Assembly: GCA_008477525.1 (NCBI GenBank)
Contig: SPDT01000006.1
Coordinates: 4,057,501-4,121,500, forward strand
DNA length: 64,000 nt
Reading direction: 5' to 3'
DNA from: Hypomyces perniciosus
Taxonomy: Eukaryota; Ascomycota; Sordariomycetes; Hypocreales; Hypocreaceae
Numbering within the stretch: the stretch's first letter is position 1; every line of letters starts with the position of its first letter. This document shows, piece by piece, positions 55,989-64,000 of this stretch. The notes beneath the pieces are model-generated. The model was given only the letters and a program-made list of their open reading frames with translations, was not told where the DNA came from and ran no database searches. The position numbers and the translations under genes are program-made.

Positions 55989-56948
55989 TCAAACATACCA
56001 GCCTCGCTCCTCGCCGCAGCTCAAGAAACTGCAGTCGCTGTTGGCCTCACACGCCCAACCCCCAACAACTGGGCCGGTGGCCAAGTCCCCCTCGGCAGGA
56101 TCCCGGTTTCGTCGAGCCTCGCTCTTGTTATCAAGGTCTTTCCGGCGGTAAACGCTCAGTCCACAAGTGAAGGCGTGGAAGTCATCAGTCTCAACGGACT
56201 CCGGGAACTTGCCGGTGAGGATGCGGCCCAGCATGATAACGACGGCTGCATGTGTGCACAGCACTACAACTCGCCTATCTTCGGCATCGCATTGATCAAT
56301 GATGCTCTGCATCGTGGCCGTGAGCCTTGCCTGCAGCTGGGCCAACGTCTCACCCCTCCTAGACGGGTGGTGAGCAGACAGGTGAGTCTCATCATAAGCC
56401 GGAAACATGGACTTCAGGACATCAGATGATGCCGGCCCCGGATGTTCAAACGGTGCAGATCCGAACCATTCGCTGAGCCCATGCTCCGGCCGTATCGTCG
56501 CAGCGGCGGACGTATCGCGAGAAGCAACGCCACCAACAACGCCGTCCTGGGGACCTGTGCGATTCTGCAGCTGCTGCTGTTGGAGCCCAACGAAGGGGTA
56601 GATGGTCTGGAGGCACCGATAGTACGGGCTCGAATACACAGCCTCAACTGGAGGATCCAAGGTCATCAAATGATGCCCAAGTTCCCTCGCCTGATCGAGT
56701 CCGTGGGCGGTGAGGGCCGGATCCACCGCGATACCTGTTGGTGACGGAACTGAAGCTGAATATACTCCAGTGGCAGGGTTGACGGACCAACTGCTGCGGA
56801 ACTGGAGTCAACAATAGCAACGGTCAATACAGAAACTCCAGCCTCGTGACGCCCTTGTCTGCAGTTGGGGGTGAGGGGAAGGGGGGAAGGGGGGAAGGGG
56901 GCAACACTTTACCCCATGACGAACGACGTAGATTGTCTCGAGAGGCAT
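55989..56948 (-). CDS. Histidine phosphatase superfamily protein (PGAM-like, Tfc7/tau55-like)
   Basis: Exon one (56948-56913) encodes MPLETIYVVRHG and exon two is 56801-55989; the intron is 56912-56802 (111 nt); the product is 282 residues. The RHG motif at residues 10-12 carries the catalytic histidine and is completed by FRSSWSVNPATG after splicing. Other family features are AHGLDQARELG, AVYSSPYYRCLQT and VVVLCTHAAVVIMLG, which holds the second histidine. The last segment GGWACEANSDCSFLSCGEER matches the fungal branch related to the histidine-phosphatase domain of TFIIIC tau55 (Tfc7). Substrate is unknown, and a phosphoglycerate mutase role is unlikely. The intron holds a long C/T tract (G-runs on the plus strand). 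Confidence 0.88.
56867..56901 (+). other. G-run tract, potential G-quadruplex, inside PGAM-like intron
   Basis: Five runs of at least four G separated by 2-3 bases occur on the plus strand, which is the template strand of the PGAM-like gene. On the sense strand it is a C-run tract in the 111-nt intron, upstream of the acceptor. Confidence 0.75.
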
Positions 56949-57839
56949 ATTTAAGGAGTTGAAGGCAACGGCTTAGATCCTGGTTGAGGCAAGGAGGCGT
57001 GGTGTTGTGTACGGAGTAGGTAGGTACTACTGTGTGTATCCCTTGAGCCGGGGTTGCTGCACTCTTGAGCGGCGCGTGAGGCGAGATGATGCAGGTCAAA
57101 GTTGGAGTTGAGCCAGGTTTGCTGGGGCCATATGGAGTTATGTTTCGAGACAACACTGGTGCTTCATGTACAGTACATTGGCGGTGGTGGTGGTAGTAGT
57201 GGTAGTAGTATCGGGGCACGTCCGGAGTCTAGATAGGCATACATAGACGTTGTCAATGATGATTCTCAGGAATGCTTCCGAGTTCGCAAGGATGAACAAG
57301 GGTCTATTTTTGCCGCGGCTCCAGCGCAATTCAGGCTTAGTGTCTGTGGCCACCGCTGTGCAGAGTCAGGTGATGGAACTGGAGCCTTGACATGAAGAAC
57401 CCTCGAGCGAATTAGAGGTATTATTTTACACCAACCCGGTAGATGTTGAAAATCTATGTCGATTCTAGAACAAGTCGACGCCTGGCCCTGTAGTGAGTTT
57501 AGGCTATTTTGCCAGGCACCGGGTAATTGAACGAGTCAGGCAGAACAGCCTAGATTTCCTCCAGCACAAAGTAGATACTCCGCAGTAGCATTGATGTGAA
57601 CCAGCCTACGAAGTACTAATGTTCGCAAACAATCCATTTTTAACATCAAACCATACTCGTAGTGTTTGTCTTGACCACGAGGCTCGTCACATTAAAGTCC
57701 GCATGCGTAATGCCAAGCATCTTCGTGGCGTGCCGTCACATCACCCTACCCGGCACAATGCAAAAGGCAATCCCAAATGGCAACCCCAAAAGAAAGAAAC
57801 CAATAAACATCCACAATCTTCGTCACGTACACGTGTGTA

Positions 57840-57870
<31 letters not shown>

Positions 57871-59410
57871 TGGCTCCAAGGATACTACATATTTGCTACT
57901 AACATCAATAGGACGTGCTCAACAAAAAGTCCCGGAATCAATATGTATGTATAGTAAGTATATGTATACTGCTCCACAGCACCACGCAATGCAATCACTT
58001 TAGACGCTCAGAGTCTCTTTTTGGTCAATTAGACGAGTGCGCGTGCTCCGTACGTTCGCGAATCACCTTCAAGTATGACGATCACAATGCGTTGATTGCT
58101 GTGGATTCGTTATAGATTTTGAGTGAACGGAACCAACCAACACCAGCTCGTGGATTTGCAACACAGTGCGATCGTCTCATCGCAGATACGTTGGTCCTCC
58201 ACTCCCAAGTATGTATGTATGTACTATCTACATATCAAAGCGACCTCTTTTCTCTGCACAAAGACGCAACAAGATGCTTTGAGCTGATGGATCATACGGA
58301 CACCCCCAACGGCTGAAGTACCCGGAGTGTCAATCCGGACTCCGGAAACCAGGGTGTCCACAAACCATAATACTATGTATGTACCTGGACATGAGCCTGA
58401 GCAGATCCCCATAAGCACGAAGATTCTCTCCACACAAACAACACAAACCCCCGCCTGCTTTCTGCATAAAGGCAACGAGTATTACTCGGCAGCCATTCAT
58501 CGACACAAGAGGATGTGTACAAAAGAGTCAGTGGAGTCAATGCGCCGGATAATGATGAGTCAAAGAGACAATCCACATGGCAGATCCGACTAACATGCTT
58601 ATCTCTAGCCGATGAATAAAGAGCCTATCTCTAACCGGATCTCTTTCGGTGGGGATGACGATGATACTACCACTACTACCGCTAATGCTAACGAAAGTCT
58701 CGACCCAATGGTCTTAGACATCCCAACTCGCCAAGCAAAACAATCACACCTGGGGGTTCACCAGTAAGATCCTAGCAATGTACATAATAGGTGATAGCCT
58801 TCTTGGACGTGATGTGATGTCTGTGCCCCCTCCGGGGCAAACCCCCCGTGTATCAATCAAGTCGTACGAGTATGCATGTCGTCTGCTGTCGTCACCACTA
58901 CCCTGCAAGAGAGCTGCATGAGACTAGGGCTCGCCCAGCGCGTGTTTTTCGAGACAATAAGAGCGGCGCAGCACGTCAAGCATGTATTAGTGAATTCTGC
59001 ATAGATAGATTGGAATCATGATTCATGTAGTATTCAAGTAACTGCAGTTTGTATGGGGCTATGTGAAGTCCAACTATCATCTAGAAACACCGCCATCATG
59101 AGACCAAAACAATTCGACACAAAACCACCGCATCCAGGGAAGAATTCGATCTCCCTATCACATAATATGATAACTTGAAAACAACAAACTGACCTCCCCA
59201 GATATTCGTCGACCAATTCTGGCAATCCCTTTCTAGTCTACAGATCAACGCCAAAAAAATGCCAGAAGTCTGTAGCAGTCCGAACACGCTATGCTTGCAT
59301 GATACCAAGAGGTAAAGCCTTATCCAAAACCGTGCCGGCATCTATCAGGAATACTTTCTAATCGTTAGCAAATGGTAGTGAGAAGATCCGACAACGCCGA
59401 AAAAGGTCCA
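56949..59410. other. Spacer PGAM-like promoter / F-box 3' flank
   Basis: This 2.5-kb region holds the PGAM-like promoter, 9-mers at 57010 and 57607, a GT microsatellite (57845-57870), GGT/AGT trinucleotide runs near 57180-57212 and a repeated GTAT patch near 58208-58222. No coding region is supported. Confidence 0.5.
57845..57870. repeat. (GT)n microsatellite
   Basis: Thirteen uninterrupted GT units follow a short GTAT run. Confidence 0.9.
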
Positions 59411-61477
59411 TCACATCACGGAGCAGGAGGATCCTAGAGTCCTCGCCCTGCGACGACCAACAACGCCGCCGTCCTCTTCGTTCATATGGAGGGCTTGGGC
59501 TTCTCTCGCCCGGCGCCTGCGTCTTCGATAACCCACACCCCCTACGCCAGCCTCCTCATTTGCTTGCATGTAGTCTGCCCATTTCCTCTCCAACCTGCTC
59601 GCAGCAGCGAGGTCGCCCCGGAGAACTCGCTTCTGATGTTCATCAACAGTCATCTGGAAACCGTAGAAGCACTTCAATCCAATAATTTCGGTCGGATATG
59701 TGATTCGACCGGGTTGCCCAGCAGCGGGCCTGATCTGAGCATTCCGAAACAGCACTTCCCGTATTCCTGTCCAGGTGACATTTTGACAGTCGTAGACGGC
59801 CAGCTGCAGCGTTACTTTTGGTCGCGTCCCAGCCTCCATGGAGCGCTTCGAGCGGTTGATAACCATAGATGCAGCCTCGGCAAGTACCAAATCACTAACC
59901 CTAGTGTTGTCGAGGTCCGCACTCCTTAGCTGCACACACTTTTGCATGACAGGGAGCATCCCTAGGTCTCCTATGTTCTCACAGTAGCTCAGAGAGAGGT
60001 GTTCCAGGCTGGCAGCACATGGTGCCTTGGAGAGATGCTCCGACAAGAGCGTGTTTGTTATCTCCTCAAGGTCTTCCAGTTCGAGATGAGTTAGCCGAGG
60101 AGCCGAGGCCAGAATGGGTTCAAGAGCCGCATCAGTTAGAGACCTGCACCCGGAAAGTTGCAGGCCTTCCAATTCAGGTACAACATGGCCGATGGCCTTG
60201 ACACCCTCACTAGTCAACCGAATACAGCGACTCAAGTCCAAATGGCGGAGCCTACGTGCTGGAACCACTGGCAAATCTGTCAAGATATCAATTTCAGGGT
60301 CGACACCATGCATCATGATCTTCAACGCCTCATCACTGAGTTCTGCACATCCGTTTAGAACGAGTCTCTCGAGGCGATTTGTGTTGAAGATGGATTCGGC
60401 CGTAGCAACACAATCAAAGCCCTTGACCTCACCAGCACGAAGGTCTCTCAATTTCGTACACGCATCCACCACTATCTTAAGCCCGCGAGCATCTAATTTT
60501 TGGCACCATGAGACGTTAAAACTCTCCAACTGGGGGCAAGACTCTGCAATAATTTTGCAGGATGTGTTGGTCACAGCCGCAAGCCCTGTTAAGTTTAAGT
60601 GAACCAGCTTTTCGTTGCTCCTCAGGAGATTATGCAAGGTATTCTTCTGGAAATTGCGACAGCCTTCGAGCGTAGCGTTGATGAGATTCTTGCACGACTT
60701 GACAATGACCTCGGTTCGCTTATAATGTTCAACTTGGACGCAACCCCTGAGATTCAAGTCTTTGATGAAAGGGCCGGCAGCGGCAATAATTCTGGTTAGA
60801 GAAGGCGCAGGAATCTCTTGGTAGAATTCAGATGCGTCGAGAGAGGTCCATAGCTGGCCGTCGAAGCAAAAGCGGTAGAATGACTTGTTGACTCTTGATA
60901 CCCTAATCAGCTCCCTGGGACGAAGGAACGAAAAGATGTACACGCGGATCTCGTCGGGCACACCGTCCCAGAATACGAACTCTGATTTCCGGACGACCTT
61001 GGAGGAAGACCGGGCCCTAGCTTGTCCATCTTGCTTCGACTTGAGATCAGGGGGTAATGGTGCTGTGGCGGGTGACGAGGTAGGACGGCCATTGCTAATC
61101 TTGCGAATAGCCAGTAGCTCTTCGGTTCCATCTTCAAATGGGAATTCTCCACGGGTAGCCGAAGAGGTAGAGGTTGATGTACTACCTAAGCTGAGAGGAG
61201 ATGCTTGTGGTGTTGTTGACCTGGCACTGGGGGACACTTGAGAAGGCCCAGCGGCGGCCAGGCTAACGCACGAGAGACTGCTCCGTGAGGTATAAGGACT
61301 ACCGACAGATTTGGAACGGCGCAGTCCAGAGAGTGATGGCGAGGAAGAGATGCGTTGTATGCCACGGAGGAAGCGCTGACGACTCCTGCCTTTGACAGAC
61401 ATGTCGGGCGGAGTTGGGGCCTGCTCATCGCCGGTCGATACCGGCGTATCGGCCCTAATCCCGAGAGATTCTGTCAT
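59411..61477 (-). CDS. F-box/leucine-rich-repeat protein with C-terminal CaaX box
   Basis: This is a single-exon gene of 688 residues from ATG 61477; the frame upstream begins at a GTG. F-box proteins recruit substrates to SCF ubiquitin ligases. The N-terminus is Ser-rich and disordered. An F-box lies at ~170-217 (FWDGVPDEIRVYIFSFLRPR). LRRs of the cysteine-containing type span about 235-560 (LKDLNLRGC-like units: IKDLNLRGC, LVHLNLTGL, LRHLDLSRC, LEGLQLSGC, LEHLSLSYC). A basic stretch (GYRRRRRRAREAQ) comes before the end, and the last four residues are CSVM, a farnesylation-type CaaX box. The polybasic stretch plus CaaX predicts membrane attachment, as known for human FBXL2/FBXL20. It resembles FBXL2-like proteins more than Grr1; the substrate is unknown. 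Confidence 0.9.
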   Translation of the reverse strand: MTESLGIRADTPVSTGDEQAPTPPDMSVKGRSRQRFLRGIQRISSSPSLSGLRRSKSVGSPYTSRSSLSCVSLAAAGPSQVSPSARSTTPQASPLSLGSTSTSTSSATRGEFPFEDGTEELLAIRKISNGRPTSSPATAPLPPDLKSKQDGQARARSSSKVVRKSEFVFWDGVPDEIRVYIFSFLRPRELIRVSRVNKSFYRFCFDGQLWTSLDASEFYQEIPAPSLTRIIAAAGPFIKDLNLRGCVQVEHYKRTEVIVKSCKNLINATLEGCRNFQKNTLHNLLRSNEKLVHLNLTGLAAVTNTSCKIIAESCPQLESFNVSWCQKLDARGLKIVVDACTKLRDLRAGEVKGFDCVATAESIFNTNRLERLVLNGCAELSDEALKIMMHGVDPEIDILTDLPVVPARRLRHLDLSRCIRLTSEGVKAIGHVVPELEGLQLSGCRSLTDAALEPILASAPRLTHLELEDLEEITNTLLSEHLSKAPCAASLEHLSLSYCENIGDLGMLPVMQKCVQLRSADLDNTRVSDLVLAEAASMVINRSKRSMEAGTRPKVTLQLAVYDCQNVTWTGIREVLFRNAQIRPAAGQPGRITYPTEIIGLKCFYGFQMTVDEHQKRVLRGDLAAASRLERKWADYMQANEEAGVGGVGYRRRRRRAREAQALHMNEEDGGVVGRRRARTLGSSCSVM

Positions 61478-64000
61478 GATAGCCAAAATGGGAGTTCCCT
61501 TGTGTGTTGGTGTTTGCTGTATACGTCGCCGTCGGAAACCCGTCACTCTCCTATCTTACTTATAACCTCGCCAAGCTTGCTCCACGAGTCGATTCCACGC
61601 CTCATGAAACGAACAACTCGTAGATATGAGGCATCTGTTTGTCGGGGGGCTGAGGTTCGACGACGTGGGGAGAGGCTGAATCTGAAACCACCCTCAAGGC
61701 AGGTCAAGATCTCAATTCATATATGTTGAATATTCGAGCCCGATGTTTTATCTCGCGAGTCCGGTTCGATGGTTCCCGCTTCTGCGATGACAACAGAAGG
61801 AGAACGAAAAGCGACAGGAGAAACAAGAATATCAAGGTTACAAATGACGCACGAGGCAAATCGGCAGCCCACCAAGGGTCAGCGGGCTTGCGCGGGCGGT
61901 CGCGGGGGGGTCAGCGGACCACAGGAGGTTGGCTCACATTCAAGACACCGCACTCATAGCAGCAGCAAGCGGAATGTGAAATGCGTTATCTGTGGCTGCG
62001 AGGCGCATGTCACTCAGGCACAGCAGCAGGTGATCACAAGAGCAAATGCAAAAGGGAGGAGGCTGCAGAGACGTTGCGAGAACGCTCTTCTAGGGGGACA
62101 TCGTCTAGAAAATATCAGAGCCGCCACAGTGCTCGAGCGTATCCACTTCGCTGTCAGAACTACAGGCCAAAGCCAGCTAGAAACTGCAACTATCGGGCTG
62201 TGTGTCCCGTACGAGTACATCCTGAAGCTTGTCTGCCGCGCTGTGGTACTGCTTTCGCCGAAGTACAGTACCTGCAGGACGAACGAATGGCGAACGCGGG
62301 TCATAGAAGGGTTAGCGCCATCATTCGTACAAACCGGGGTATATCGATAAGATACGGAGAAAACAGTCAGAGCTAGGACGAACAGAGCATTAGTGTCGCA
62401 TGGCAGCCCTGGGCCCCTCCAGGCCAACCCCACCACTTTGCAGACTTGTCGGAGTCTTCTTTGATCTGTGGTCGCATCGAGATAGATAGATAGGGCCTCG
62501 TGGCACGACGAGAGGTCCCCATGTGACAATACGAGGGTCGTATTGAAGAATGGTTCCCCCGTACTTACTATTCGGCAAAGAGGGGGAGTTTAGAATGTGT
62601 GAGAGTCGGCTGTCCGTGTATAACCTCTGACTGGCTGTCGAGTACGAAGTAATACCACTCTGATCCTGCCTGATGTAGGCTGCGTCAATGTCGGTTGAAG
62701 GATTGAAGAGGCGGCTTGGCCAAAGCCTCAAGTGTTGGGCCAGTTCTAGAATGCGAGAGATTTTTCCCTTAGCAAAAACATAGATCAAAAACTAACGACT
62801 CACCAACTGAGTCAGTCGGCTTGAGTTTAGGGCTTGCGTTACGCTACCTACCTTGACATACCCACCGGTTGGAATCAACAATGGAAATCCTTTGTGAGGG
62901 CAAAGAAGAGCGTTGTTTCGAGAGGATTGTTCCCGAGAAGATATTTCCATGCCCAGGGCTTTCAGATCCCCCACGCTTTTTTTTCTGACAAACCCCGCAA
63001 CACCTTTTAGCATGCTCGTACTTCGTACTATGCACATGCCGGATTGTTGCCATCGACAGCCTAGGTCGGTTCTATGTCAAACGCAGCTCCGGCAAGTTTG
63101 CTGAATGACAAGTGGTGCCATTTTCGTTTGGACAAAGCAACGATTCATGAGGGTCTGCTGAGCATTCAGGAGGTCTGATACTCCGTGCATCCCTGAGCAT
63201 CTACTCCGTACTATTATTATTGTCTCTCCTCTCCGAATGAACCCCCTTTGTTGCATGCCCGTGGGAAGGCATTACTCTCAATGCGTATTCCTTTATGTAC
63301 ACATATGCATGCATATAATGCATGCAAGCGTTCTGCCATTCTACCCAGCGAAATGATCATCATGTACTCCGTATGTATTACGGAGTCTGCTAGGTGCCCA
63401 AGCCAGGACGTCTGGCCCACTCACCTTTCAAGATCTTTGCCATCTTTCAGGATCTTTGTGCAGCCCTCGGTGCGACCCCATCTTTAGGCAGATAGATGGA
63501 TTGTGCCCGGCTAATAGATACCCCATAGCGTGTTAGTAAGGGTTTTTCAACTGCCCACCGGCTACTGGAGAAGAACCTCTACTGCTTTTCTTCACTTGCT
63601 GAAGTGAGGAGATTGATTGATTAGTATTACTATACGAAGTACGGAGTACGGAGTAGTACTACGTACATACATACTTGCGTAAGCGTACCTATGACCCGTA
63701 AGACTTGCGATTTCCATCACGTGCTGTCATGCATGCATGCCTGTGACGTCGCCCACCACCGCCAAGCATCTTTGCTCAGTGCCTCATGTATAACTGGTAT
63801 AATTGGTGCTTGAGTACCGAAAATCAAAGCTCTTTGTCCATGGAACAGGGCCTCATCTGCCGTGCCAAATTTGAGTCAGGCTGCGCTGCAGGCTGCCAGA
63901 TCCTGAGAGCTGCTAAAAACAAGCCCGAGTGATCACTCGGAGGTTAAATTTCGCATAGCGAAAATTAAACTATAACGCAGAGTCAGGCCGAAATGGTTGT
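61478..64000. other. Region upstream of F-box gene to right edge
   Basis: These 2.5 kb contain the F-box promoter and 9-mers at 62643, 63019, 63202, 63365, 63633, 63640 and 63647. The last 80 bases become AT-rich with palindromic sequence. A 193-codon plus-strand frame (61769-62350) has no recognisable content and is not called. Confidence 0.45.
63925..63940. repeat. Perfect 16-bp palindrome near right edge
   Basis: CCGAGTGATCACTCGG is self-complementary. An imperfect AT-rich hairpin follows at about 63942-63969 (GTTAAATTTCGC against GCGAAAATTAAAC). Together they look like the end of a repeat element continuing beyond the window, but this is unproven. Confidence 0.5.

Noticed and set aside
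61769..62350. 193-codon plus-strand frame upstream of the F-box gene
   Set aside because: Random-looking composition and no conserved features; a CVICGC pair is not enough for a zinc finger.
1..64000. tRNA, rRNA, CRISPR arrays or a secondary-metabolite cluster
   Set aside because: No B-box-like tRNA segments, spaced repeats or backbone enzyme genes were seen on either strand; a tRNAscan run would be decisive.

Overview
The window reads as nuclear DNA of a filamentous ascomycete, most likely Sordariomycetes and probably Hypocreales (inference). Genes are interrupted by short introns of about 50-110 nt with GT-AG (twice GC-AG) ends and CTAAC/CTGAC-type branch points. Start codons sit in CACC-ATG-like contexts, intergenic spacers are 0.3-5.6 kb, and every recognisable product is a fungal or eukaryotic housekeeping protein. 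I found no rRNA, tRNA, CRISPR or bacterial operon structure.

Layout. 1-16.3 kb: PDS5 cohesin cofactor (its 5' end lies outside the window), SNF5 chromatin remodeller (minus), PRO1 glutamate 5-kinase, an Ebp1/PA2G4-like protein, and an RCO1-like double-PHD protein. 18-21.6 kb: a PUF/RRM RNA-binding protein (minus). 22-25.8 kb: a gene-free spacer holding three abutting inverted-repeat elements; the first looks like a TA-flanked MITE. 25.8-50.4 kb: CLA4/PAK kinase, glycyl-tRNA synthetase, ATP23, Aurora kinase, TIP41, an AT-hook protein, the mitochondrial DEAD-box helicase MRH4, a small secreted LPMO-like protein, a CBM48/AMPK-beta-like protein, IWR1 and a Myb/SANT-like protein. 50.4-64 kb: sparse DNA with a histidine-phosphatase (PGAM family) gene and an F-box/LRR gene ending in a CaaX box, separated by long spacers.

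The genes do not form a pathway cluster. Several share themes by chance or ordinary fungal synteny: chromosome segregation and chromatin (PDS5, SNF5, RCO1, Aurora), morphogenesis and signalling (CLA4, TIP41), and mitochondrial function (GRS1, ATP23, MRH4). Many neighbours are divergent pairs (SNF5/PRO1, GRS1/ATP23, Aurora/TIP41, MRH4/LPMO-like, CBM48/IWR1) alternating with convergent pairs.

I did not find a convincing new multi-gene system. The features most worth a second look are: a 9-mer family, TACGGAGTA/TACGAAGTA, with 36 exact copies by my reading, all in spacers; the inverted-repeat nest at 23.2-24.6 kb; two GC-AG introns whose retention would remove essential C-terminal segments; three in-frame stop-free introns; the CaaX box on the F-box protein; and a G-run tract inside an intron. 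Coordinates and splice sites were read by eye and have not been checked against transcripts or databases.
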